A stretch of 64,000 nucleotides of DNA from NCBI RefSeq assembly GCF_900129585.1, contig NZ_FQWF01000006.1, positions 150,814 through 214,813 on the forward strand, written 5' to 3'. A program made the position numbers and the translations under genes. A model generated the notes under the pieces. It worked only from the letters and a program-made list of their open reading frames with translations, made no database searches and was not told the DNA's origin. Source of the DNA: Flavobacterium micromati. GTDB lineage: Bacteria > Bacteroidota > Bacteroidia > Flavobacteriales > Flavobacteriaceae. Below, one piece after another: positions 33,080 to 41,950 of this stretch. The number at the start of each line of letters is the position of its first letter. Within the stretch, counting starts at the first letter, position 1.

Positions 33080-33160
33080 GGGGAGATACTCAAGCGGCCA
33101 ACGAGGGCAGACTGTAAATCTGCTGTGTGAACTTCGCAGGTTCGAATCCTGCTCTCCCCA
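33080..33160 (+). tRNA. tRNA-Tyr (anticodon GUA)
   Basis: An 81-base class II tRNA. The acceptor GGGGAGA / TCTCCCC is fully paired, the anticodon loop CTGTAAA gives GTA, there is a long variable arm after the anticodon stem, the T-arm is GCAGG-TTCGAAT-CCTGC, and the discriminator is A. Confidence 0.96.
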
Positions 33161-33211
33161 CGATTTCATTACTTCTCCCTCTAATTTGGAGAGAGTCAGG
33201 GTGAGGCATCT
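33161..33211. repeat. Short dispersed-repeat remnant between tRNA genes
   Basis: TCTCCCTCTAATTTGGAGAG forms a small inverted repeat and is followed by AGTCAGGGTGAGG, resembling an intergenic repeat I recall from other flavobacteria. In related genomes a tRNA-Gly often lies in this place; none is present here. Confidence 0.45.
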
Positions 33212-33283
33212 GCCGACTTAGCTCAGAGGTAGAGTGCTTCCTTGGTAAGGAAGAGGTCACGGGTTCAATTCCCGTAGTTGGCT
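33212..33283 (+). tRNA. tRNA-Thr (anticodon GGU)
   Basis: A 72-base cloverleaf: acceptor GCCGACT / AGTTGGC (one G-T pair), anticodon stem CTTCC/GGAAG with loop TTGGTAA (anticodon GGT), and T-arm ACGGG-TTCAATT-CCCGT. It lies 53 bases before tuf and is probably co-transcribed with it. Confidence 0.95.
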
Positions 33284-33336
33284 CAAATAAGTAGGTAATA
33301 AAAATTAATATATAACAAGATTAAAAATTAAGTAAA

Positions 33337-34524
33337 ATGGCAAAAGAAACCTTTAACCGTAACAAGCCCCACTTAAACATTGGTACAATTGGGCACGTGG
33401 ATCACGGAAAAACTACATTAACTGCAGCGATAACTAAAGTATTATCTGATGCTGGTTACTGTCAAGCAAAATCATTTGATCAAATTGATAATGCTCCTGA
33501 AGAAAAAGAAAGAGGTATTACAATTAATACATCTCACGTTGAGTATGAAACAGCAAATCGTCATTACGCTCACGTTGACTGTCCAGGTCACGCGGATTAT
33601 GTAAAAAACATGGTTACTGGTGCTGCACAAATGGATGGTGCTATTCTTGTGGTAGCTGCAACTGATGGGCCAATGCCACAAACACGTGAGCATATCCTTT
33701 TAGGTCGTCAGGTTGGTATTCCTAGAATGGTTGTATTCATGAATAAAGTGGATATGGTTGATGACGAGGAATTATTGGAACTTGTTGAAATGGAAATTAG
33801 AGACTTATTGTCTTTCTACGAATATGATGGAGATAATTGTCCAGTTATTCAAGGGTCAGCTCTTGGAGGATTAAACAGTGATCCAGCTTGGGTACCAAAA
33901 ATTATTGAATTGATGGCAGCTGTTGATGTATGGATTGAAGAGCCTATACGTGATACTGCAAAGCCTTTCTTGATGCCAGTTGAAGATGTATTTACAATTA
34001 CTGGTCGTGGAACTGTTGCCACAGGTCGTATCGAAACAGGTATTGCTAATACAGGAGATGCTGTAGAGATCATTGGTATGGGAGCTGAAAAATTAACTTC
34101 TACTATTACAGGAGTTGAGATGTTCCGTAAAATCCTTGATAGAGGTGAAGCAGGAGATAACGTAGGATTATTGTTGCGTGGTGTTGATAAAGAATCTATC
34201 AAAAGAGGAATGGTTATCATTAAGCCAGGTTCAGTAAAACCACACGCTACTTTTAAAGCTGAGGTTTACATCTTGAAAAAAGAAGAAGGTGGTCGTCATA
34301 CACCATTTCATAATAACTACCGTCCACAGTTTTATGTACGTACTACTGACGTAACAGGAGTTATTACTTTACCAGAAGGAGTTGAAATGGTAATGCCAGG
34401 AGACAACTTAACTATCAATGTATCTTTATTAAGCCCAATCGCAATGAGCGTAGGTTTACGTTTCGCTATCCGTGAAGGTGGTAGAACAGTAGGTGCTGGT
34501 CAAGTAACTGAGATTGTAGGATAG
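33337..34524 (+). CDS. tuf: Translation elongation factor Tu
   Basis: A 395-residue GTPase that delivers aminoacyl-tRNA to the ribosome. The G1 motif GHVDHGKTT (19-27), the G3 [12 protein letters not shown], the G4 [10 protein letters not shown] and the G5 GSALGG are all present, with the conserved C-terminal domains ([31 protein letters not shown]) and the terminal [11 protein letters not shown]. It is embedded in the tRNA-Thr/Tyr/Thr-tuf-tRNA-Trp-secE-nusG block and ends in a strong terminator. Confidence 0.99.
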   Translation: MAKETFNRNKPHLNIGTIGHVDHGKTTLTAAITKVLSDAGYCQAKSFDQIDNAPEEKERGITINTSHVEYETANRHYAHVDCPGHADYVKNMVTGAAQMDGAILVVAATDGPMPQTREHILLGRQVGIPRMVVFMNKVDMVDDEELLELVEMEIRDLLSFYEYDGDNCPVIQGSALGGLNSDPAWVPKIIELMAAVDVWIEEPIRDTAKPFLMPVEDVFTITGRGTVATGRIETGIANTGDAVEIIGMGAEKLTSTITGVEMFRKILDRGEAGDNVGLLLRGVDKESIKRGMVIIKPGSVKPHATFKAEVYILKKEEGGRHTPFHNNYRPQFYVRTTDVTGVITLPEGVEMVMPGDNLTINVSLLSPIAMSVGLRFAIREGGRTVGAGQVTEIVG

Positions 34525-34540
34525 TATCCTAAAAAAATAT

Positions 34541-34580
34541 AAAACCAGTTATTTTCTTAACTGAAAAATAACTGGTTTTT
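34541..34580 (+). terminator. tuf terminator
   Basis: AAAACCAGTTATTTTC (34541-34556) pairs with GAAAAATAACTGGTTTT (34563-34579) with one bulged A. It ends four bases before the 5' end of tRNA-Trp. Confidence 0.9.
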
Positions 34581-34584
34581 AATT

Positions 34585-34655
34585 ACGGGCGTAGTTCAAG
34601 GGTAGAATAGCGGTCTCCAAAACCGTTGATGGGGGTTCGAATCCCTCCGCCCGTG
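34585..34655 (+). tRNA. tRNA-Trp (anticodon CCA)
   Basis: A 71-base cloverleaf with fully paired acceptor ACGGGCG / CGCCCGT, anticodon loop CTCCAAA (CCA), a T-arm with loop TTCGAAT, and discriminator G. No promoter fits between it and the tuf hairpin, so it is probably transcribed by read-through or from within tuf. Confidence 0.95.
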
Positions 34656-34671
34656 CAAAAAACAAATCACA

Positions 34672-34869
34672 ATGACAAAAGTTGTAAATTACATATCGGA
34701 AGCATTTGAAGAATTAAAGTCAAATGTAACTTGGCCAGAATGGTCTGAGGTGCAGCGTTTAACGATTGTTGTAGCCGTATTTTCAGTATTATTCGCCTTG
34801 GCAACATGGGGAGTTGATGAAATTTTTGCAAAAGCTTTAGCTGGATTTTTTAACTGGATAAAAGCTTAA
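34672..34869 (+). CDS. secE: Preprotein translocase subunit SecE
   Basis: A 65-residue, single-span SecE of the short bacterial type: the amphipathic segment YISEAFEELKSNVTWPEWSE, then one membrane helix (about 30-55, LTIVVAVFSVLFALATWGVD). It clamps SecY in the translocon. It sits between tRNA-Trp and nusG, its conserved position, with ten bases separating it from nusG. Confidence 0.96.
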   Translation: MTKVVNYISEAFEELKSNVTWPEWSEVQRLTIVVAVFSVLFALATWGVDEIFAKALAGFFNWIKA

Positions 34870-34879
34870 ATTTTGTGTT

Positions 34880-35431
34880 ATGGCAGATAGTAATGTAAAA
34901 AAATGGTACGTAGTTAGAGCGGTGAGCGGACAAGAGAATAAGGTTAAATCATACATCGAGACCGAAATCGCAAGATTAGAGATGACCGATTATGTTTCTC
35001 AAGTCCTAGTACCTACTGAAAAAGTCGTTACCGTTAAAGAAGGTAAAAAAATAATCAAAGACAAGGTTTATTTCCCTGGTTATGTAATGATTGAGGCAAA
35101 TCTTGTTGGAGAAATACCTCATATTATTAAATCTATAACAAGCGTTATTGGTTTCTTAGGTGAAATTAAAGGTGGCGAGCCTGTTCCGTTAAGAATATCA
35201 GAAGTAAATAGAATGTTAGGCAAAGTAGATGAGCTAGCGGTTAATACTGATACTCGCGCTATTCCTTTCAATATAGGGGAAACTATTAAGGTTGTTGATG
35301 GTCCTTTTAATGGTTTCAATGGAACTGTTGAAAAAATTAATGATGAAAAGCGTAAACTAGAAGTAATGGTTAAGATTTTCGGTAGAAAAACACCATTGGA
35401 GTTGAGTTTTATGCAAGTTGAAAAAGTATAA
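34880..35431 (+). CDS. nusG: Transcription termination/antitermination factor NusG
   Basis: A 183-residue protein with the NGN domain (WYVVRAVSGQENKVKSYIET near the N-terminus, YFPGYVMIEA in the middle) and a C-terminal KOW domain (about 128-183, VKVVDGPFNGFNGTVEKI-like, with FGRKTPLELSF). It binds RNA polymerase and links it to Rho or the ribosome. It is co-transcribed with secE. Confidence 0.97.
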   Translation: MADSNVKKWYVVRAVSGQENKVKSYIETEIARLEMTDYVSQVLVPTEKVVTVKEGKKIIKDKVYFPGYVMIEANLVGEIPHIIKSITSVIGFLGEIKGGEPVPLRISEVNRMLGKVDELAVNTDTRAIPFNIGETIKVVDGPFNGFNGTVEKINDEKRKLEVMVKIFGRKTPLELSFMQVEKV

Positions 35432-35449
35432 TTTTTTGTTACATCTATA

Positions 35450-35492
35450 ATATCCATTGCAATCGCTTCCAATGATTGTGATGTTAAATTTT
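35450..35492 (+). promoter_or_regulatory. Hairpin in the rplK leader
   Basis: CATTGCAATC and GATTGTGATG (about 35455-35483) can pair with a small internal mismatch around a nine-base loop, just before the rplK ATG. In many bacteria L1 represses the rplK-rplA mRNA through a leader structure; whether this is that site is a guess. Confidence 0.35.
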
Positions 35493-35499
35493 TTAAAAA

Positions 35500-35937
35500 A
35501 TGGCTAAAGAAATTAGTAAGGTAGTTAAACTACAAGTTAAGGGAGGTGCTGCGAACCCGTCGCCACCGATTGGACCTGCTTTAGGAGCTGCTGGTGTGAA
35601 CATCATGGAGTTCTGTAAGCAATTTAATGCTAGAACTCAGGATAAAGCCGGCAAAGTATGCCCAGTACAAATTACTGTGTATAAAGACAAATCATTTGAT
35701 TTTGTCGTAAAAACTCCTCCTGCGGCAGTCCAGTTAATGGAAGCTGCAAAGCTAAAGTCCGGATCTGGTGAGCCAAATCGTAAAAAAGTAGCTAGCGTTA
35801 CTTGGGATGTTATCAAGGTGATTGCCGAAGATAAAATGGTAGATTTAAATGCATTCACAATCAATTCTGCTATGAGCATGATTGCTGGAACAGCTAGATC
35901 TATGGGTATAACTGTATCAGGAGACGCTCCTTTTTAA
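35500..35937 (+). CDS. rplK: 50S ribosomal protein uL11
   Basis: A 145-residue protein with the N-terminal [20 protein letters not shown] and the conserved [14 protein letters not shown], then the rRNA-binding C-terminal domain ending in [16 protein letters not shown]. It forms the GTPase-associated centre with bL12. rplA follows after 13 bases, the standard operon. Confidence 0.98.
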   Translation: MAKEISKVVKLQVKGGAANPSPPIGPALGAAGVNIMEFCKQFNARTQDKAGKVCPVQITVYKDKSFDFVVKTPPAAVQLMEAAKLKSGSGEPNRKKVASVTWDVIKVIAEDKMVDLNAFTINSAMSMIAGTARSMGITVSGDAPF

Positions 35938-35950
35938 TTAAGAAAAAGAC

Positions 35951-36640
35951 ATGGCAAAATTGACAAAAAAGCAAAAAGAGGCTGCTTCAAAAATTGAAAA
36001 GAATAAACTATATTCTCTTAAAGATGCTGCGGCATTGATAAAAGTAGTTGCTTCTGCAAAATTTGATGAGTCTGTTGATATCGCAGTGCGTTTGGGTGTT
36101 GATCCAAGAAAAGCGAATCAAATGGTTAGAGGTGTAGTAACGTTACCTCATGGAACTGGTAAAGATGTTAAAGTACTTGCATTAGTGACTCCAGATAAAG
36201 AAGCGGAAGCTTTAGCAGCTGGTGCTGATTATGTAGGTCTTGACGAGTATTTGCAAAAAATTAAAGACGGTTGGACTGATGTTGATGTAATTATCACGAT
36301 GCCATCTGTTATGGGTAAATTAGGTCCATTAGGTCGTATATTAGGACCTAGAGGTTTAATGCCTAACCCTAAAACAGGTACTGTAACTATGGATGTTGCA
36401 AAAGCTGTTCAAGAGGTAAAAGCTGGTAAAATCGATTTTAAAGTTGATAAAACTGGTATTGTGCATGCAGGAATTGGGAAAGTTTCTTTTGGAGCTGAAC
36501 AAATTGTTGACAATGCTCACGAAATTATTCAAACATTAATCAAACTTAAACCAACTGCGGCTAAAGGGACTTACATCAAGAGTATTTACCTAACTAGCAC
36601 AATGAGTCCTGCAATTGCATTGGATCCTAAAGCAGTATAA
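35951..36640 (+). CDS. rplA: 50S ribosomal protein uL1
   Basis: A 229-residue L1 with the conserved [20 protein letters not shown], the [20 protein letters not shown] signature and a C-terminal [18 protein letters not shown]. It forms the L1 stalk and in many bacteria represses its own mRNA. It is 22 bases from rplJ. Confidence 0.98.
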   Translation: MAKLTKKQKEAASKIEKNKLYSLKDAAALIKVVASAKFDESVDIAVRLGVDPRKANQMVRGVVTLPHGTGKDVKVLALVTPDKEAEALAAGADYVGLDEYLQKIKDGWTDVDVIITMPSVMGKLGPLGRILGPRGLMPNPKTGTVTMDVAKAVQEVKAGKIDFKVDKTGIVHAGIGKVSFGAEQIVDNAHEIIQTLIKLKPTAAKGTYIKSIYLTSTMSPAIALDPKAV

Positions 36641-36662
36641 TTGGTAGTTAAAAATTTTTAGT

Positions 36663-37175
36663 ATGACTAGAGAAGAAAAATCAATTGCGATTGAAGTTTT
36701 AACTGCACAGTTAGCCGGTACAAACATAGTTTATGTATCTGATATTTCTGGTATGAATGCAGAGACTACTTCAAACTTGAGAAGGGCTTGTTACAAAGCA
36801 GGTATTAAATTAGAAGTTGTTAAGAATACTTTGCTTGCAAAAGCAATGGAAGCTTCTGATAATGATTATGGTGACTTACCTTCTGTATTGAGTGGTAACA
36901 GTGCGATCTTTATTTCAGATGTTGCTAATGCACCTGGAAAGATAATTAAAGATTTTCGTAAAAAATCGGATAAGCCGGTTTTAAAGGGAGCTTTTATCAA
37001 TTCTGAGGTTTACATTGGTGATGATCAATTAGATGCATTAGCAACAATTAAATCTAAAGAAGAGCTTATTGGAGAAATCATCGGATTGCTTCAGTCGCCA
37101 GCTCAAAGAGTTATTTCTGCACTGCTAAACCAATTTGCGAAAAGCGAAGAGGCTTCAGAAGAAGTGGAAGCATAA
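36663..37175 (+). CDS. rplJ: 50S ribosomal protein uL10
   Basis: A 170-residue stalk-base protein with MTREEKSIAIEVLTAQLAG at the N-terminus, the conserved RRACYKAGIKLEVVKNTLLA, and a C-terminal helix (QRVISALLNQFAKSEE) that carries L12 dimers. Its stop codon lies inside the 5' arm of a hairpin separating it from rplL. Confidence 0.97.
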   Translation: MTREEKSIAIEVLTAQLAGTNIVYVSDISGMNAETTSNLRRACYKAGIKLEVVKNTLLAKAMEASDNDYGDLPSVLSGNSAIFISDVANAPGKIIKDFRKKSDKPVLKGAFINSEVYIGDDQLDALATIKSKEELIGEIIGLLQSPAQRVISALLNQFAKSEEASEEVEA

Positions 37176-37204
37176 TAAAATCAGGGTTGAACTCTGCTTT
37201 TATT
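37174..37204 (+). promoter_or_regulatory. Hairpin between rplJ and rplL
   Basis: AATAAAATCAG (37174-37184) pairs with CTGCTTTTATT (37194-37204), with one mismatch, around a nine-base loop. The 5' arm overlaps the rplJ stop. It could act as an mRNA stability or attenuation element separating L10 from the more abundant L12. Confidence 0.5.
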
Positions 37205-37265
37205 AATTAAAAAGCGCACAATAAATTAATTATATTTTACAAATCATTTTAAAACGATAGAAAAA

Positions 37266-37634
37266 ATGGCAGATTTGAAACAATTCGCAGAACAATTGGT
37301 TAACCTTACAGTAAAAGAAGTTAACGAATTAGCAACAATATTGAAAGATGAGTACGGAATCGAACCAGCTGCTGCAGCTGTAGTAGTTTCAGGTGGTGGT
37401 GAAGCTGCTGCTGAAGATGTTCAAACAGAATTTACAGTTGTATTGAAAGCAGCAGGTGCTTCTAAATTAGCTGTAGTTAAATTGGTAAAAGAACTAACAG
37501 GTTTAGGTTTGAAAGAAGCTAAAGATGTAGTTGATAGTGCACCAAGTAACGTAAAAGAAGGTGTTACTAGAGAAGAGGCTGAAGGGCTTAAAAAATCTTT
37601 AGAAGAAGCAGGAGCTGAGGTTGAACTTAAATAG
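37266..37634 (+). CDS. rplL: 50S ribosomal protein bL12 (L7/L12)
   Basis: A 122-residue acidic protein with the dimerisation domain ([20 protein letters not shown]), an Ala-rich hinge ([16 protein letters not shown]) and the factor-binding C-terminal domain ([20 protein letters not shown]). It recruits translation factors to the ribosome. It is followed by a strong hairpin before rpoB. Confidence 0.98.
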   Translation: MADLKQFAEQLVNLTVKEVNELATILKDEYGIEPAAAAVVVSGGGEAAAEDVQTEFTVVLKAAGASKLAVVKLVKELTGLGLKEAKDVVDSAPSNVKEGVTREEAEGLKKSLEEAGAEVELK

Positions 37635-37656
37635 TTAACTTCTGTTTTGAGAATTA

Positions 37657-37692
37657 GGTTTAGGTCTTAGGTGTATGTCTAAGGCCTAAACC
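37657..37692 (+). terminator. Strong hairpin between rplL and rpoB (attenuator)
   Basis: A 14-bp stem, GGTTTAGGTCTTAG (37657-37670) with CTAAGGCCTAAACC (37679-37692), has one G-U pair and an eight-base loop. The tail ATTTTTCG is only weakly T-rich, so partial termination is more likely than complete. This would lower rpoBC expression relative to rplL, as known in other bacteria. Confidence 0.75.
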
Positions 37693-37908
37693 ATTTTTCG
37701 TATAATAAAATTATTTCAATTTTTATTATAAAATAGCATAAATACAAAAAGGTTTTTAAATCAATACGATGAAAGAAAATGGGGTTTGGACTTGCTCTTA
37801 AACTATTTTTAAAGATGTATTGGTTATAAAAAAAAAGTATAGATTGTTTTATATATTAAACAGTGTTTTGCACTAAAACTACTTTTTTTAATCAAAATTT
37901 CTCCATTG

Positions 37909-40900
37909 ATGATCACAAATCAGACTGAAAGATTAAATTTTGCCTCAACAAAAAACATACCTCAATATCCAGATTTTCTAGATGTTCAGGTTAAATCGTT
38001 TAAAGATTTTTTTCAATTAGAAACTAAATCTGACGAGAGAGGCGACGAAGGGCTTTACAATACCTTCATGGAAAATTTCCCTATTACAGATACAAGAAAT
38101 AATTTTGTATTGGAATTCCTTGACTATTTTGTAGATCCACCACGTTACACAATTCAAGAATGTATAGAAAGAGGTCTGACTTATAGTGTACCTTTAAAAG
38201 CAAGGTTAAAACTATATTGTACAGATCCAGAGCATGAGGATTTTGAAACGATTGTTCAAGATGTATATCTTGGAACAATTCCTTACATGACGCCAAGCGG
38301 TACTTTTGTTATCAATGGTGCTGAACGTGTAGTTGTTTCGCAGTTACATAGATCGCCAGGTGTTTTCTTTGGACAATCTTTCCATGCAAATGGAACTAAA
38401 CTGTATTCTGCAAGAGTAATTCCTTTTAAAGGTTCTTGGATAGAATTTTCTACAGATATAAACAGCGTAATGTACGCCTATATTGATAGAAAGAAAAAAT
38501 TACCTGTAACTACTTTATTCCGTGCTATTGGATTTGAAAGAGACAAGGATATCCTTGAAATTTTTGACCTTGCAGAGGAAATTAAAGTTTCTAAAACAGG
38601 TCTAAAAAAATATATCGGTAGAAAATTAGCTGCTCGTGTATTGAATACATGGCATGAAGATTTCGTAGATGAGGATACTGGTGAGGTAGTTTCTATCGAA
38701 CGTAACGAAATTATTCTTGATAGAGATACTATTATCGACAAAGATAATGTAGAAGAAATCATTGATTCTAACGTTAAATCTATTTTGCTACATAAAGAAG
38801 ATGCTAATCAAGGTGATTATGCGATCATTCATAATACGTTGCAAAAAGATCCAACAAACTCTGAAAAAGAAGCTGTTGAACATATTTATAGACAATTACG
38901 TAATGCTGAACCGCCTGATGAAGAAACGGCTCGTGGTATTATAGATAAATTGTTCTTTTCTGATCAACGTTATAACTTAGGTGAAGTTGGTCGTTATAGA
39001 ATAAATAAAAAATTAGGTTTAGATACTCCAATGGAAAAGCAAGTCTTAACCAAAGAAGATATCATAACTATTGTAAAATATTTGATCGAATTAATCAACT
39101 CTAAAGCAGAGATTGATGATATTGATCACTTATCAAACCGTCGTGTAAGAACAGTTGGAGAACAATTGTCACAACAATTCGGTGTAGGTTTAGCGCGTAT
39201 GGCTAGAACTATTCGGGAGAGAATGAACGTTAGAGATAACGAGGTGTTTACACCTATAGATTTGATTAATGCTAAAACGTTGTCATCTGTTATCAACTCT
39301 TTCTTTGGAACAAACCAGTTGTCACAGTTTATGGATCAAACAAATCCACTTGCTGAGATCACGCACAAGAGAAGATTATCTGCACTAGGACCAGGTGGAC
39401 TTTCTAGAGAAAGAGCTGGATTTGAGGTACGTGACGTTCACTATACGCATTACGGACGTTTATGTCCAATTGAAACTCCTGAGGGACCAAACATTGGTTT
39501 GATTTCATCTCTTGGTGTTTATGCTAAAGTAAACGGAATGGGTTTCATTGAAACGCCTTATCGTAAAGTAACAAACGGAACTGTAGATTTAGTTTCTACG
39601 CCAGTTTACTTAAGCGCAGAAGAAGAAGAAGGAATGATGATTGCTCAGGCAAATATCCAAATGGATGCCAATGGAAAAATTACTGCCGAAGACGTAATTG
39701 CACGTCAAGAAGGTGATTTCCCTGTAATTGAACCTACAAGAGTTGATTATACAGATGTGGCCCCAAATCAAATTGCTTCTATTTCTGCTTCATTGATTCC
39801 TTTCTTGGAACATGATGATGCGAACAGAGCGTTGATGGGATCTAACATGATGCGTCAGGCCGTACCATTAATTCGTCCTGAAGCTCCAATTGTAGGAACC
39901 GGTTTAGAGCGTCAAGTAGCTTCTGATTCTAGAGTATTGATAAATGCTGAAGGAGATGGAGTTATCGAATATGTAGATGCCAATATCATTACAATCAAAT
40001 ACGACCGTACTGAGGAAGAAAGAATGGTAAGTTTTGAATCTGATGAGAAAACATACAATCTAATCAAATTTAGAAAAACCAATCAAGGTACAAGTATCAA
40101 CCTTAAACCTATCGTAAGAAAAGGGGATAGAGTGGTTCTTGGTCAAGTCTTATCAGAAGGTTATGCAACTCAAAATGGTGAATTAGCTTTAGGTAGAAAC
40201 TTGAAAGTGGCGTTTATGCCATGGAAAGGGTACAACTTTGAGGATGCTATTGTAATTTCTGAAAAAGTAGTACGTGATGATATTTTTACTTCTATTCACG
40301 TTGATGATTATTCATTAGAAGTGAGAGATACTAAATTAGGTAACGAAGAATTAACGAACGATATACCGAACGTTTCTGAAGAAGCTACTAAAGATTTAGA
40401 TGAAAATGGTATGATTAGAATTGGAGCCGAGGTTAAACCTGGTGACATTCTTATCGGAAAAATTACTCCAAAAGGAGAATCAGATCCTACTCCGGAAGAG
40501 AAATTGCTTCGTGCAATCTTTGGGGACAAAGCAGGTGATGTAAAAGATGCTTCATTAAAAGCATCTCCTTCATTACATGGTGTTGTTTTAGATAAAAAAT
40601 TGTTCGCAAGAGCAGTGAAAGATAAACGTAAACGTACGCAAGATAAAGATGCTTTAGGCGCTTTAGAAATGGAATTTGAAACTAAATTTGTTGAATTAAA
40701 AGATAAATTAGTAGAGAAGCTTTTCGTGATTGTGAACGGTAAAACATCTCAAGGTGTAATGAATGATTTGGGTGAAGAGGTTTTACCAAAAGGTAAAAAA
40801 TACACTCAAAAAATGCTTTATGCTGTTGAAGATTTTGCTCACTTAAGTAAAGGTCAATGGGTTGCTGATGATGCAACTAATAAAATGGTTAATGATTTAA

Positions 40901-41721
40901 TTCATAACTATAAAATTAAATTGAACGATTTACAAGGTGCATTACGTAGAGAAAAATTCACAATTACTGTTGGTGATGAATTGCCAGCTGGAATTTTGAA
41001 ATTAGCTAAAGTATATATTGCCAAAAAGCGTAAGTTGAAAGTTGGGGATAAAATGGCGGGACGTCACGGTAACAAAGGTATTGTTGCTCGTATCGTTCGT
41101 CATGAAGATATGCCTTTCCTTGAAGATGGAACGCCAGTTGATATTGTGTTGAACCCACTTGGTGTACCGTCACGTATGAACATTGGTCAAATTTATGAAA
41201 CGGTATTAGGTTGGGCTGGTCAAAACTTGGGTAGAAAATTTGCTACTCCTATTTTTGATGGAGCAACTTTAGATCAAATCAATGAGTTGACTGACGAAGC
41301 TGGAATACCTCGTTTTGGACATACGTATTTATATGATGGGGGAACTGGAGAGCGCTTTAATCAAGCTGCAACAGTTGGAGTTATCTATATGTTGAAACTA
41401 GGTCACATGGTTGATGATAAGATGCACGCACGTTCTATTGGGCCGTACTCTTTAATCACACAACAGCCTCTTGGTGGTAAAGCACAATTTGGTGGACAAC
41501 GTTTTGGAGAGATGGAAGTTTGGGCTCTTGAGGCTTATGGAGCGTCAAGTACTTTACGTGAAATCTTAACAGTTAAATCGGATGACGTAATTGGTAGAGC
41601 TAAAACTTACGAAGCAATCGTTAAGGGAGAATCTATGCCAGAACCAGGATTACCAGAATCATTCAATGTATTAATGCATGAATTGAAAGGTCTAGGTCTA
41701 GATATTCGTTTAGAAGAATAA
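37909..41721 (+). CDS. rpoB: DNA-directed RNA polymerase subunit beta
   Basis: A 1270-residue RNA polymerase beta subunit. The start is ATG 37909 (a TTG directly before it is not needed). The rifampicin-binding region [14 protein letters not shown], then [14 protein letters not shown], carries the sensitive-type residues at the common resistance positions (D of FMDQ, H of THKRR, S of LSALG). [13 protein letters not shown], the [12 protein letters not shown] active-site segment, and the C-terminal [20 protein letters not shown] are present. A large inserted region typical of Bacteroidota explains the length. It is followed by rpoC after a 229-base spacer with a hairpin repeat. Confidence 0.99.
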   Translation: MITNQTERLNFASTKNIPQYPDFLDVQVKSFKDFFQLETKSDERGDEGLYNTFMENFPITDTRNNFVLEFLDYFVDPPRYTIQECIERGLTYSVPLKARLKLYCTDPEHEDFETIVQDVYLGTIPYMTPSGTFVINGAERVVVSQLHRSPGVFFGQSFHANGTKLYSARVIPFKGSWIEFSTDINSVMYAYIDRKKKLPVTTLFRAIGFERDKDILEIFDLAEEIKVSKTGLKKYIGRKLAARVLNTWHEDFVDEDTGEVVSIERNEIILDRDTIIDKDNVEEIIDSNVKSILLHKEDANQGDYAIIHNTLQKDPTNSEKEAVEHIYRQLRNAEPPDEETARGIIDKLFFSDQRYNLGEVGRYRINKKLGLDTPMEKQVLTKEDIITIVKYLIELINSKAEIDDIDHLSNRRVRTVGEQLSQQFGVGLARMARTIRERMNVRDNEVFTPIDLINAKTLSSVINSFFGTNQLSQFMDQTNPLAEITHKRRLSALGPGGLSRERAGFEVRDVHYTHYGRLCPIETPEGPNIGLISSLGVYAKVNGMGFIETPYRKVTNGTVDLVSTPVYLSAEEEEGMMIAQANIQMDANGKITAEDVIARQEGDFPVIEPTRVDYTDVAPNQIASISASLIPFLEHDDANRALMGSNMMRQAVPLIRPEAPIVGTGLERQVASDSRVLINAEGDGVIEYVDANIITIKYDRTEEERMVSFESDEKTYNLIKFRKTNQGTSINLKPIVRKGDRVVLGQVLSEGYATQNGELALGRNLKVAFMPWKGYNFEDAIVISEKVVRDDIFTSIHVDDYSLEVRDTKLGNEELTNDIPNVSEEATKDLDENGMIRIGAEVKPGDILIGKITPKGESDPTPEEKLLRAIFGDKAGDVKDASLKASPSLHGVVLDKKLFARAVKDKRKRTQDKDALGALEMEFETKFVELKDKLVEKLFVIVNGKTSQGVMNDLGEEVLPKGKKYTQKMLYAVEDFAHLSKGQWVADDATNKMVNDLIHNYKIKLNDLQGALRREKFTITVGDELPAGILKLAKVYIAKKRKLKVGDKMAGRHGNKGIVARIVRHEDMPFLEDGTPVDIVLNPLGVPSRMNIGQIYETVLGWAGQNLGRKFATPIFDGATLDQINELTDEAGIPRFGHTYLYDGGTGERFNQAATVGVIYMLKLGHMVDDKMHARSIGPYSLITQQPLGGKAQFGGQRFGEMEVWALEAYGASSTLREILTVKSDDVIGRAKTYEAIVKGESMPEPGLPESFNVLMHELKGLGLDIRLEE

Positions 41722-41733
41722 TATAATTCCGAC

Positions 41734-41762
41734 GTAGAGACGTTGCATTTCAACGTCTCTAC
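41734..41762 (+). repeat. Hairpin repeat GTAGAGACGTTG between rpoB and rpoC
   Basis: A perfect 12-bp inverted repeat: GTAGAGACGTTG (41734-41745) and CAACGTCTCTAC (41751-41762) with a five-base loop. A diverged copy beginning GTAGAGACGTTA lies at 41881-41905. No T-tract follows, so it is a repeat element rather than a clear terminator. Confidence 0.8.
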
Positions 41763-41880
41763 CCGGTATTTATAAAAGTTTTTAAGATTTATACCCGTAA
41801 ACCGTTCCGATTTTTTATAAATATTTAATGTATTTATAACTAGCACTTCTAATTTGAAGTTTAGAGAAGTAACCCGAGGA

Positions 41881-41905
41881 GTAGAGACGTTATATTGTAA
41901 CGTTT
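41881..41905 (+). repeat. Diverged copy of the GTAGAGACGTT hairpin repeat
   Basis: GTAGAGACGTTA is followed by TAACGTTT, so the arm has kept its inner half but lost the outer complement. It lies 46 bases before rpoC. Confidence 0.55.
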
Positions 41906-41950
41906 AAACAAAATCAATTTTTAATTGCAAATAAATCAATAGTAAAAACT

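Noticed and set aside
33161..33211. tRNA-Gly remnant between tRNA-Tyr and tRNA-Thr(GGU)
   Set aside because: No acceptor, anticodon or T-arm pattern could be found; the sequence resembles a dispersed repeat instead.
37657..37692. Complete terminator ending the ribosomal protein operon before rpoB
   Set aside because: The stem is strong but the tail is only weakly T-rich and no clear rpoB promoter follows, so I call it an attenuator.
39301..39460. Rifampicin-resistance substitution in rpoB
   Set aside because: The main resistance positions in the Rif pocket carry the common sensitive-type residues.
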